A DNA stretch of 64,000 bases from Favolaschia claudopus (Eukaryota > Basidiomycota > Agaricomycetes > Agaricales > Mycenaceae): the NCBI GenBank assembly GCA_037176885.1, contig JAWWNJ010000029.1, positions 1,674,001 through 1,738,000 on the forward strand, in the 5' to 3' direction. Both the position numbers and the translations under genes were made by a program. The notes under the pieces are model-generated. The model searched no databases. It saw only the letters and a program-made list of their open reading frames with translations, and was not told the origin of the DNA. The stretch's first letter is position 1. The number at the start of each line of letters is the position of its first letter. Positions 37,407 through 48,400 of the stretch are shown in pieces.

Positions 37407-38467
37407 ATGTCGTCCCCTTCGTCGTCGTCGTCCCAGCTTTTACCCCCTGAACTCTGGGATATCATCCTCGACCACCTCCACGACGAGCGCGCCACCCTCC
37501 TCGCATCCTCCCTCGTCTGCCGCTTTTGGGTCCCCACATGCCGGCTCCACCTATTCCCCTCCATATCCCTCTCACCAAAATGCATCCCCCGTGCCCTCTC
37601 AGTTGACACGCTCCTTGCAAACCCCCACTCAACCATCCGGAGCGCCGTGCGTGCACTTTCCCTCCCCGGCGCCTTATCTCCCATTCAGATCGTACACACG
37701 CGCTTGAACGGCAGCGGAAGCGGAAGCATCCTGACGACATTCGCTGCACTCCTTCCCAACCTCGCGCGCCACCTCCCCCGTGTCACGGACCTCGCATTAT
37801 CTGACTATCCCTGGCCTCTTCTGAACTCCCTGAAGACGGTCGAACGACTCACCCTCACAGGCGTCTGCGCGGGACCAGCCCTCCTCCGCGTCATCGACGC
37901 GCTTCCCCTCCTAGCTGAGCTGACGCTAGAGAATGTCACCGCAATCCCATATCGCGGTGGGAACTGTGACAAAGAAAAACCACCACCAACCGCGCTTCAG
38001 AAGCTGAGCATTCACGGCTCGTCGATTGTGTTCCTGGGATGGTTCTCCCTCTTTGCACACAACCTTACCGCACTCTCGGTAGACACTCTGGTTTCGCACG
38101 AGCTTCATTATCTCGGCGAATATCTTCGCACCGTTGCTGGAACTCTGCAAAGGCTCGAGCTCGCGTTTTTCGATGTGGATCCGCTCGGTGAGTTTCACTT
38201 CTGTGGAGTTTGGACCATCGAATACTGATATCTTATGACTCAGACGCTCTGGCTCTCCCAACTCTCGTCGAGCCCTGCACGAACCTCAAAACTCTCCGCC
38301 TCCATTTCTCTTCAGTGGAGGACGCGCGTGCATTTTGTGCATTCGGTGTGCAAAAGCCTTGCGCACCGGGGATCTTCATGGAGATTGTTGCAGAAGGAGC
38401 CCACAATGCCGAAGATTTGGGAACGCTGCGCGATCAGATTCAGACGTCGACAAAAGGTCAAGTATAG
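37407..38467 (+). CDS. F-box-type protein
   Basis: Exons 37407-38187 and 38244-38467 (1005 nt) encode 334 residues with one 56-nt intron (GTGAGT to TCAG). After a short Ser run, LLPPELWDIILDHLHD followed by SLVCRFWVPTCRLHLF is a clear F-box of the basidiomycete type. The rest has LRR-like alternation (LTLTGV, LAELTLENV, LKTLRLHF). It is probably a substrate receptor of an SCF ubiquitin ligase. The gene is followed by an inverted fragment of the dehydrogenase gene and then by a second, broken F-box-type gene, suggesting local duplication and rearrangement. The start is the first ATG and directly precedes the F-box. Confidence 0.85.
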
Positions 38468-38555
38468 TATCCATTGTTCGAGTCGGTTAAGTGAAACCCC
38501 ACAAAATGTTCGATTCTCGCTTTCGACGGATAGCAGACCTGTTCCCGTATTGACG

Positions 38556-38810
38556 TTTCGTATTCTTGTGTTTGATACTTTACTATGGCCGCGTTTCGGA
38601 TGTTTCTAAGCTCCAGTCATACCAGTTCGCCTAATTTAAAATACAATATACAGTGATTTAATCCGCTCCAAGTGCAAGTCCATATATATATTTTTAAATC
38701 AACACGTACAACCTTCAGAAGAACGGGCTTTTCTCTTCGAACAACGCCGCTTCATTGTGACTATACGGCGGTGGTACATTCGAGCCTTGCTCTTTGCACA
38801 ATCTGAGCTG
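38556..38810 (-). repeat. Inverted duplicate of the 3' end of the dehydrogenase gene (gene fragment)
   Basis: Read on the minus strand this segment matches 41811-42071: the last 31 codons of the dehydrogenase at 40502-41909 (still open, 38810-38715, ending EEKSPFF then TGA), its 3' untranslated region, and further flanking sequence to a TATTCTTGTGTTTGATA segment. No upstream exon or acceptor is present, so it is a non-functional fragment. The two copies form an inverted pair about 3 kb apart around the broken F-box gene and the dehydrogenase itself. Confidence 0.88.
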
Positions 38811-38820
38811 GACTTGGAAA

Positions 38821-38847
38821 GCGCGCATCGAGCTTGACCCGTGAGAT
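38821..38847 (+). promoter_or_regulatory. 27-bp upstream element shared with 45347-45373
   Basis: The sequence GCGCGCATCGAG-Y-TTGA followed by CCG-Y-GAGAT occurs here, 93 bases before the ATG at 38940, and again at 45347-45373, 118 bases before the regulator ATG at 45492. Three of 27 positions differ. It may be a shared promoter element or the remnant of a duplicated segment. Confidence 0.4.
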
Positions 38848-38939
38848 CAACGTAAACGGAAACCGTGTGAGAAACGTGACCGCGTTGTGATTGATTATCA
38901 GATCGCAATTGCATAATTCGCTCTTTGTGCTCTACTCTC

Positions 38940-40191
38940 ATGAGCGCTCTCCGCATCCAAGAACTCGTTAACCACTGCATTGACCATCTTGCTGACTCTC
39001 CCGTCTATCTGCTCATCTGCTCACTGGTAGCCCGCTCCTGGGTAACTGCCGCCCAATCCAACCTCTTCCGCGCACCACTGAGCATCAACAAAGCTCGATT
39101 TGTTACCAAGCGCATTGTCCTCCGTCTCTATCGATCTCTAAAGAGCTCCCCGCACCTCTTAACCCACGTCCGCGAGCTTGATCTAGACACGGGGCATGTA
39201 CCTCGCAAGGTACTCGAGCAACTCTCGTCTCTCCCATTCACCAACCTCCGAGTTCTCTGCCTCTGTGTCTGGGGCCGAGAAGCATCACCTTCAGATGCAG
39301 TTCTTCAACTGGCGAGCCTTCCGAGCTTACGGTATCTGCGAATTCGAGAATCGGGCGACCGGACCTTGGCGCTGTCCGCCTCGATACAGATATTGGAGCA
39401 CTGCTCTCCATACCTAGAGCATGTCGATTTTTCTCCAGCGGAATGTCCGCAGTGGGAGTCAGAGAAAATCACGCTCGAAAACTGATGCCGATCAAACTCA
39501 AGTCAGCTCGGCTGTTCGTGGGCGAAGAGGCCGAACATCCCGACAGTCTACGTTCTCTATACCCGCTCGAATTTTCCCAAATCACAGCCTTTGCCAATGT
39601 CGCTGGGCCCTCAGTTTCATGGCATCCGATCCCGAAAGCTACATTGGAAGTGCTGGAACTCGTCTTTTGGGTTCGTTTCTATCTTTCTTCACCCTCTCCA
39701 ATGCATCGCAAATCAATAACCCAGTTCATTGCTAACAGGAGGCCCTGCCAAGCATCCCCTGCGACATCTCCGAGTATCCAGCACTCCAAATTCTGCGCCT
39801 CACTGTCGAAGACGTGTCCATCCCCACCCTCGGCTTACTGATATCATCCATCTCCTCCTCGCAAAAAAATTCACACCATCCTCCTTGTTATGGGTTCGCA
39901 TAGTCTCTCACTCGGACCTGGTGTGGAACTCGATAGGGCGTTATACGAGTTATCTCTACGTCTTCAGAGTCTTCGTATGATTGCGGTGGAACCGACCGGC
40001 CCAGAATATCCCTCCTTGGTGGCGGTGAGCAGATGTTTGCCGGGTCTGGTTATGACTGACAAGGTGGGTGTGGCGGTGATTATTATGTCGTTTTCCGGAA
40101 ATCGAGCTGAGAAGAGTTGTTACAGTTCCGATATTTGGCTCGCTCGAAGGATCGGGATGACGCGGTTGAGTGGCAGGTAACGTTTTTGTGA
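38940..40191 (+). pseudogene. F-box-like/RNI-like gene with two frameshifts
   Basis: The first frame (38940-39484) encodes an F-box-like N-terminus (cysteine-rich helix, LICSLVARSWVTAA) and LRR-like strands, then stops. Coding resumes one base off at about 39478 (KLMPIKLKSARLFVG), runs to a GTTCGT donor at 39671, and continues in the exon from 39739. A second shift is needed at the A7 run 39863-39869 to continue into KIHTILLVMGSHSL and LYELSLRLQSLRMIAVEP. A last intron (40064-40125) leads to FRYLARSKDRDDAVEWQV and a stop at 40191. I tested intron explanations for the first shift and found none that keeps frame. Both shifts fall next to A runs, so either true decay or homopolymer sequence errors could explain them. 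The 310 bases after it hold nothing recognisable. Confidence 0.7.
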
Positions 40192-40501
40192 CTTCGTCAT
40201 TGAAATATGCTGAGGACCATTGATAGGATCTTGTTTTGCGTCTGTGACAAAAGCTATTGGTACAGAAATACGACCTTCACGCCAAGATTCTGCGATCATC
40301 ACCAAAACTAATTGTCAAATCATATCTAAAATTAGAGGCCCAGACCCGACTCGTTTAATCCCTACGTAAAACCCAGAAGTGTGTCCGAACTCTGAACCAA
40401 ACGAAGCAGAAAAACAAACCAAATTTCTCAACCGTGCGAACTTCCCAAAATAACTCAAATGACGTTGATCTTCCCACCTACAGCTCTTACATCCTGCGCT
40501 C

Positions 40502-41909
40502 ATGTCGACCCAGCCCACCAACGAATCCTACCTCGTCGTCGGAGGCGGAACGGCCACAGGCGAAGCTATCGCGTCTCAACTTTTATATCGGGGAGAACGC
40601 CGAGTCTCAATCTTCGATGGTGTCCCCCTCGCCCCCGAGCAGACTAAGCGATTTGGGAGTGGTCTCAACGCAGTATTCGTCGGAGACATACTCGAACTGA
40701 AGACTGTGGTGGAGGCTGTCAAAGCAGTATGTCCTTAGCCCTTTCTGCCTTCCTTACCGTTCGTGTCAATGAAGATCTGTCATAGAGTGCAGCGACGTGC
40801 ATAATTCATGTCGGGGCGATTACGACCCCCCAAGCCTCAGCTGCCGTGTACCCCACCCAACGCCCGCCAAACTTGACTCCCGAACAAGGGGAAAAACAAC
40901 TTGCAGACCATATGGCGTTCCACAAACAGGTAAACATGGAAGGCACTCGGAATTTGCTCTCCGCAGCCTTGGAAGACAGTACCGTCACTCAGCTGGTGTA
41001 TATCGGCAGTGCGGACATCGTTTTCAACGGAAAAGAGCGTCCAATGCTGCGTGAGGTCGATGCGCCGTACCCTGACAACTGTTTGGAGCAGTTCGAGCCG
41101 CAACAGCATGCCGAGCGTATGGTCCTCAGTTTCAACGGGGTGAATGACTTGCGCACTGCGGTTATCCGTCCCGCGATGCCTTTCGGGTATGTCTACTGTT
41201 CTTTCGCTCCTCTTCTCGATCATCTGCGCTGAGAGCTAACCTTCTCACCTCTATGACAGACCAAGTGTGGGTAGCGCCGCAATACTTCGGAAATTTCAAG
41301 CCGCTCCACAATTCGCAGGAATTCAGCTCGGTGATAATACGAGCCTCGCTGACAGGACATACGTCGCCAACACCGCACATGCGGCCATTCTCGCCGCGGA
41401 CCGCCTCGCCCCAGCGCATCCGCAACATGAACTTGTTGCCGGTCGTGCGTTCTTTATCACCAACGACGACCCGCGTCCGTTCTGGGACTTTTACCGCGCG
41501 TTATGGGTTGCGATTGGGGGAGCGGAGCCAAAGAAGGTCGTCGCGGACCAGACGTTCATGTCCGTGATGGCGGGCGTGAAGGATTTCGTGGCCAAGGTTA
41601 AGAGAGAGAAGTCGAATGCGCAGATGAAGATTAAGTGTATGTCTGCAACTAGGACGTATGATATCAGTCTTGCGAAGGAGGTTTTGGGATATAAGCCTAT
41701 TGTGTCGTATGATGAGGGGATTCGACAGGTAGCTGAGGTATGCCTGCGTTGCTTTTTTTAAAAGAATCGTGGTCATCGCTGATGAATATTCAACGTAGTG
41801 GTGGCTCGAGCAGCAGCTCAGATTGTGCAAAGAGCAAGGCTCGAATGTACCACCGCCATACAGTTACAATGAAGCAGTGTTTTTCGGGGAGAAAAGCCCG
41901 TTCTTCTGA
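40502..41909 (+). CDS. Extended SDR / 3-beta-hydroxysteroid-dehydrogenase-like protein (Erg26/NSDHL-like) with altered active site
   Basis: Exons 40502-40726, 40786-41186, 41260-41737 and 41799-41909 (1215 nt) encode 404 residues. An N-terminal YLVVGGGTATGEAI matches the Gly-rich NAD(P)-binding loop, followed by VSIFDG at the end of the second strand. TNLL-like, LVYIGSADIVFNG and AVIRPAMPFG segments match the 3-beta-HSD family of extended SDRs, whose members act in sterol C4 demethylation and related oxidations. Where the family has Tyr-x-x-x-Lys, this protein has LEQFEPQQHAE, so both catalytic residues appear replaced (Phe, Gln). It may be inactive or act differently. The C-terminus has PPPYSY, a PPxY-type motif. 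Its 3' end is duplicated at 38556-38810 and its first exon at 59629-59780. Confidence 0.83.
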
Positions 41910-42071
41910 AGGTTGTGCGTGTTGATTTTATTTATGTCTATGGGCTTGCGCTCGGAGCGGATTAAATCACTGTATATTGTATTTTGAATTGGGCGAACTA
42001 GTATGACTGGTGCTTAGAAACATACGAAACGCGGCCATACTGTAGTAAACTATCAAACACAAGAATACGAA
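41811..42071 (+). repeat. Dehydrogenase 3' end, partner of the inverted duplicate at 38556-38810
   Basis: This segment covers most of the last exon, the 3' untranslated region and about 160 bases beyond, and is the reverse complement of 38556-38810 with scattered substitutions and small length differences. Because it includes the intact last exon it is the likely source copy. Confidence 0.87.
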
Positions 42072-42896
42072 CATTCAAACCAATTGCAACTTCCAGAGTC
42101 AACTACTGAGATTGAGCTGGTTGAAATGAGTTGCATTTAGAAGATGTTAGTTGTGGCCGTGGACGCGCGAAGCGAAAGAGGCACAACTAACGGCTGAGAT
42201 CTGAGACTGAAACGAACATTCGAAATAAATGCAGCAAAATTCTGGGTAAAACGTCAAATGCCAAGCACACACCGGCCACCGGCAGAACTGGCCCCGGGCC
42301 GGTCACGGAGTGACGTGTGACAATCCTCCTTGCCCTTTACAATCACCACGACGCGTATTGCGCACCAGTGCGAAGCGGAGGCCGAGCCTGTCTTTCCGAA
42401 GTATAACGCAAAGCAATAATTCATGTGAAGTCCAGCCTGAGTCCCACTTTCTTCGCGTGCACTGCCGCCCAGTGATTTACTCAAAGTTTCCTAAGTTTCC
42501 TTCCTTCCTTCCGTCGAGTCCGGGATAAGCAAACTGGCGTTGTCAAAGCACGGAAAAGGATATGCGCCGCTTTTATCTCCTTGACTTGTTTCCCTTTGCC
42601 TCTGGTCACCATTGATATTAAATAACGCCAAAACCTTTTCCAGGCTACTTATATTCAACGAATTTCATGAACACATCGCTGCCATCACATGTTCCAACCT
42701 GAGCTACGTTCTGAACCATTCAAGATATTGATATTCAATGCGGTCAGTTCTACCCGTTGTGAAGTCGCCTCGCATATTCGATCGACACACCAGGCCCCGG
42801 TCAATTCTTGCCGGTGGCGAATGCATATATATCTACACAGGTATAAAAATCAGACTGGTAGGACTTGGCACAGAGAAAATCCTCACTTCAACAACT
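42072..42896. other. Intergenic region and peroxidase promoter
   Basis: No supported gene. A TATA box lies at 42842-42848, 49 bases before the ATG of the peroxidase gene. Confidence 0.45.
42842..42848 (+). promoter_or_regulatory. TATA box of the first peroxidase gene
   Basis: TATAAAA lies 49 bases upstream of the ATG at 42897. The paralogous peroxidase gene has a TATA box 40 bases upstream of its ATG, so the core promoter was probably retained after duplication. Confidence 0.65.
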
Positions 42897-45163
42897 ATGG
42901 CGACACACATTCCTTCTATCTATCTTTATATTCTGTTTCTTCTCTCCTCTCTGTTCCCTAGCGTTAGTCGACGCCTACACCTGGCCCTCTCCCCAGCTCG
43001 ATGCTCTAGAACAAGTGCGCTGGGAGCAAATTGGCCTCACCGCTTTCCTCCAGCCCTGCAATACCTTCAGCTTCGATCCTCAGCGTGCGCGTTCGGGGCG
43101 GTCGAATGCCGCGGATTGGATTCGCACCGTGAGTCGTCGTCTGAGTCTCGTCTTGGCGCTTGTTACTTAATCGGCGAGTTTCGATTCGTTCGTTCGTTCG
43201 CGTATGCAGGCGTATCACGATATGGCGACGTTCAATATTGCCGACGGAACGGGAGGCTTGGATGGCTCCATCCGGTTCGAAGAGGAACAGGCGCGCTCTG
43301 AGGTGAGTTTGATCCTCAGGGCGTGAGTTTACTTTGCGATATCTCTGACATTCGGCCCCTTCAGAATGTCGGCGACGGGTTCAAGAACACATTCTCGGCA
43401 ATTGGGGGCACATCAAACCGATACGTTTCGAGTTCGTTACACTTCTTCTACCCTTCCTACCACTGTCGCTGAATATTTTCACTCGCAGTTGCGGACGCCG
43501 TGGCCGTTGCGGCAGTTTTGTCATTCAGCAACTGGTACGTAGCTACCATGTATGAATCTCATTGAACACACAACTGACGGGACCCGTGCAGTGGCGGACC
43601 CGAAATCCCCTTCCGCGGCGGACGCGTTGACGCGATGGAACCCAACGCCCCCGGCGTTCCCGAACCACAAGACAGCCTGGATTCCCATATCTCTTCTTTT
43701 GCGCGGCAAGGTTTCACGAGGGAAGAGATGATTGGCATGGTTGCTTGCGGGTGCGTGCAAATTGGAAGTCCGAATCCAAATATCCAATGTTGATCAACGA
43801 ATGGGATGCAGACATTCCTTCGGTGGCGTCCAACACGCCTCCTTCCCCGGCATTGCACCGGAAGTAGACGATCCCAATAACACCCGTACGTTCCCGCCAC
43901 CACCTTGATTGAATTTTGGTCAATTAATCGCTTGTAGAATCCAATGCCCATTTCGACACCACACCCGCCACGTTTGACAATAACATGTTCGTAGCCAAGC
44001 CAAGGGTTCCCCTTGTACAATGAGTAATCGTTCCGTAGCGCCACCGAGTATATGACTGGCACGACCGTCAACCCGCTTGTCGTCGGCCACAATGACACAA
44101 CGAATTCGGATAAGCGAATTGTTGGCAGCGACGGGAACGCTACCATGCGCTCGTGAGTTTTTTTTGTTTCATTCGCTCTTTCATTCGTAACATTTTAAAT
44201 TTGTGCCAATGTTTATCTTTATGATCGACTCAGATTCGCAGATTCACCCGAAGTCTTCGCCTCAACGTGCGCCCATCTCATGGCCAGAATGATTGACACG
44301 GTCCCTGCGGGAGTTAAGCTAACGGAAGTCGTCACTCCACTCCCTGTGAAGCCGTCCAATCTCGACCTGCTCCTGGTAGGAGATAAGATTCAACTCGATG
44401 GTCAAGTCCGGGTATGTTTTTTTCTTCTTTTCAATTTGTCATTCCTTTCACCATTTGCTCGAATACTAAATCGCATGTGTAGTTCTGGAACATGATAGAA
44501 GACTCTTCGCGTCGAGTTCGCCTGCTTTGGGACGACCAAAATGGAAGCAACAACGCCAATAACAACGCAACGCTCCGATTCAGCCGCGTGGGTACTTCAA
44601 GCGGCGGCCGCAACACCTTCGTTTTCTATACCTTCAGCCCCGACACAGGGAGCACCGGGCCAACGATCATGGCTCTCGACGCCGTGGCGGGTATCACAAA
44701 CATGCGTTTTGCGGTTGGCAACAAGATAGAGGATCAGGGTGGGCTGGGGTTCTCCGTTATGGATGATATTATGTTCGCTTCGACCTCGTGCTATCGGGGT
44801 ACAAGGACTAACGTGACGGGTGGGAGGATTGATATCGCGGTAAGTACAGACCACGATTTTTCATCTTCTCATCCCGTCATTGACATCGACAAGGTTCGCA
44901 ACGACGCAAACCCAACCCGCATATACCTCGAGCGTTCGGGTCGTGACAACACTGGCCGACCAACCCTCCGGGAAATCGACGTCCCTATCCCAAAGATCAC
45001 CGTCCCCTCTGGCTCGTCGGCGTATAGCATCTGGAGTTACGAGTTGCCGACGGATAGCGCGTCCATATTTGCGAACTATAACATTGGTGCGGAGGTTGGT
45101 GGTGTGAAGAGCCCAAGATCGGGTTTTCGGCGCTCGATTGATCAGCTTGAAGCGTGCGCGTAG
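42897..45163 (+). pseudogene. Secreted heme peroxidase (plant-peroxidase superfamily), +1 frameshift in the signal peptide
   Basis: Eleven exons: 42897-43128, 43210-43302, 43365-43431, 43489-43534, 43592-43750, 43812-43885, 43938-43986, 44039-44152, 44234-44411, 44483-44839, 44894-45163. They sum to 1639 nt, one more than a multiple of three. The only ATG opens a signal-peptide frame that does not lead into the mature protein (DAYTWPSPQLDALEQ); one extra base lies at about 42955-42980. The mature part has the distal Arg and His (RTAYHDMA), a Gly-rich GTGGLDGSIRFE, the proximal His (ACGHSFGG), and a long C-terminal region of about 230 residues rich in beta-strand patterns. It would oxidise substrates with H2O2 outside the cell. 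Exons 2-11 match the paralogue 49068-51263 in length exactly. Either a pseudogene or a sequence error; the rest of the frame is intact, which favours a recent or artefactual shift. Confidence 0.82.
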
Positions 45164-45491
45164 GACTAACGGGATCGAAGGTTTGTTGGGCTTATTATCT
45201 AGACGCTTGAGTTCCGCGATTTTATGCCTAGTTTTCTCCAAGGACCCAAAAGTCATGGTTTGATTGTGAAGAGTGGAAGCTTGAGGAGTGAGACGTTTGA
45301 TAGACAACGTGAAGCATCCTAGTCAAATCCTGGTTGGACTGCGAGAGCGCGCATCGAGTTTGAGCCGCGAGATGAAAGGGAGAAGACAAGCAGAGCTAGA
45401 GTAGATAATTCCCACGAGATCTTGGATCACGGCGATCAATGATGCTAAGTGACTCTTCCTCTCCCTTCATGTTCAACTCGATTCAATATTG
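45164..45491. other. Short spacer before the Zn2Cys6 gene
   Basis: It holds the presumed terminator region of the peroxidase gene and the promoter of the regulator, including the 27-bp element at 45347-45373 shared with 38821-38847. Confidence 0.45.
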
Positions 45492-48400
45492 ATGTCGGAC
45501 AACGAACAGCCTTCCAACCACAAAAAAAGACGAGTACAACGCGCCTGTGATGCTTGTAGACTGAAAAAGCGTAAGCTTCTTGTTCTTCCCTTTCTTTTTG
45601 CAATACATCGATTTTTCTTCAGGAGCGTGTAAGTAACTGCCAATTCCGCAACCATATTCGTACCATGGCTGCTTTCTAGGCGACGGATTGCGCATGTCCG
45701 AGAAAAAATGTACCCAATGCATTACGAACGGTCTTAGCTGTACCTTCGCCGGCGCTTTGGTGAAGAGAAAGTCCGACATGGAAGGGCCTGCGGGATATAC
45801 AGCAGCGTCCTTCAACAACTACGTCGAGGCGCTTGAAACTCGCTTGGGAATAACGGAACAGCTGTTGGAAAAGGTTCATCTGATTCGCTTCTCACTTGAC
45901 GATATCACTAATCCTCGTCCGATTAGGCGGCGCGACGGAAAAATATCGAAAATTCGCCCACTGAACTCCCAGCCACCCAATGGAGTGCCAACTCGCCTAT
46001 GGTGAGAGCACAGCGAAGTGACCCGGCGCTCAACACGGCATCAGGATGGACCAGCCCGACCGTCGTCTTCGCTGCACTAAACATCCGCGGAATGAATGCT
46101 GCGCCCCCTGCTCCCCATGGGGACGATCTCGCACACATCGATTTGGTGGAGGACATCGGCCACCTGACTCTCGACCAAGTAGAGCATCGGTTTCAGGGGA
46201 AATCGAGCGATGCGATGCTTGTGAAGGCGGCGGTGAAGCTGCGAGAGGGATACGAACACAAGGATGTACCTTGGACGGGACGCCGGCTGCATTATTGGAC
46301 TTTCAATGCTGTAGGTCATTTTTGATGTTTCATCTCGTAACTCTCATCTTTCTCCCAAGGTCAAGCATCGCGTTCCGCACATCGGCCCCCTCATCTTCCC
46401 CGAACAAGACCTATTGTCCGATTTGATCAACCTCTACTTCCTCCATCAGAATCTATACTATCCAGTCCTCCACCGTCCCACCTTCGAGCGCTCCATCGCT
46501 GACAATTTACACATACGCGACTCCTCCTTCGGGGCAGTAGTTCTTCTCGTCTGCGCTATCGCATCCCGCTACTCCGACGACACGAGACTAGATGCGTCCG
46601 ATGGAGAACCTCTCAGACGCGGGTGGCGTTTATTCGACCAGGTTCCGTTCGGTCTGGATCATGTATTTGAGAAGATGTCGATATATCATCTACAAACCTA
46701 TTGTGTGCGTTGCGTTATTCATTTCCCTCGACGATCGTATTTATGATCTTCTTCGCTTCGGCGTTACAGCTCGCAGCAGCGTTCCTCGAACACACCGTCC
46801 CCGCCGCATGCTGGACCCTCATCGGCATCGGTCTGCGCATCGCACAGGATGTCGGCGCGCATAGGCACAGAGACGGCCCGCCCACGCTGGAGACGCAGCT
46901 CTGGAAACGCGCATTCTGGGTGTTGGTGACGTATGACCGGCAAGTCAGTATGGCTCTCGGGAGGGCTTGTGCGACTCAAGCTGAGGAGTTTGTCTGCTTC
47001 CTTTGGTGATTTGGATCCAGCTTATATATTGCTACTCATTAGCGTTGACGTGGACTTCCCCATCGAATGCGACGACGAATTCTTCGAAAACGATGATCCG
47101 GCCCTTCGGTTTGTTCAGCCAAAAGGAAAACCGAGCTTGATGGCGTTTTTCGTTCGTTATGCGCGCTTGAGCAATATATTGGGGTTTAGTTTGAAGATGC
47201 TGGTATGTCCATCTACTCATTCTTCATTCACTCCGTCTTTGCTTTCAAATCGACTGACTTCGCAATTTAGTACTCGCTCAACAAAACAAAACAACTTCAC
47301 TCGTATAACCATCCAGGATGGGAGGAAGATCTCGTGGTGGAGATTGATTCAGCGTTGAATGCCTGGGTGGACGATATCCCCTCTCATCTCCGCTGGGATC
47401 CTAGACGCAAGACGAACACTACCGACGACAACAATAACAATAACTCCGACTTATTCTTGGACCAATCCGTACTGCTCTATTGCAGCTACTATCTGGTGCA
47501 AATGACCATTCATCGTCCGTTCATACCGATGATACGGAAGGGGCGGTCCACGGTCCGTTTGTAATTCTTCACTCTCCTTTCATATACTAACGATGGACAA
47601 ACACAGACCCTGCCTTCCGTTGCAATATGTACAAACGCCGCCCGTTCATGTAGCCACTTTGCAGATATTTCTCGTCAGCGGAAAGGGAAGGTCCCAATTC
47701 CTGCGCTCATTGTCAGTGGTATAAGTTCCAAGTAACAGATCGCTCGTGTTGATGATACAATACAATAGGGTGCGGTATCCACGAGCGGTATCATACTGCT
47801 TTTGAATGTCTGGGATGGTGAACGTACGGGGTTGCCGCCGCATTTGAATACTTCGGTCACAGAGGTCCAGAAGTGCATGAATACGCTGAGGGCGTGCGAG
47901 AAAATGTGCGTAAGTTTCGCTCTCATATTCCCTTTGCTTCGTTCGTGTTTCGTTGAGCCACTGACGGATCATTTGTAGGTGGCAGAATGCAGCGCTGTTC
48001 TAGTACGTTGCAGCTCGTGGAACCACAAACCATATCTGACGAGTAATCGGCTTGCTCTAGTGATATTCTGCATGGCCTCTCCGCGATCAAGCAGGGCCCA
48101 TTGTCTACTAGATTTCGCCCTTTGTCTTTGCCCTCGTCCGTGGACACTGACACCACCAATCAAGTCCAAACCACTACTACCAGCAGCAAACGCCCCCGAG
48201 AAGAGACACTCGCAGAACAACATCCTCCTCCCCGTCCACCTGCGTCGACCGTATTATATCCACCTCACAATGGGAATGTCTATCTTCCCATGTCCCCCAT
48301 ATCTTCCCAACCAAATCCATCCTCCTTTCCGCCGACATACACCGCCGAGCTAGGAAAATATCCCGTGCTCCACCACGGTTCGACTCACTCCGCTCCTCAC

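Noticed and set aside
39413..39500. Intron to explain the first frameshift of the F-box-like gene
   Set aside because: Combinations of GTGGGA or GTCAGA donors with the AGs at CTCAAG and GTCAG all leave the wrong phase.
44861..45307. 148-residue minus-strand frame over the end of peroxidase 1
   Set aside because: Antisense to a well-supported coding exon shared with the paralogue.
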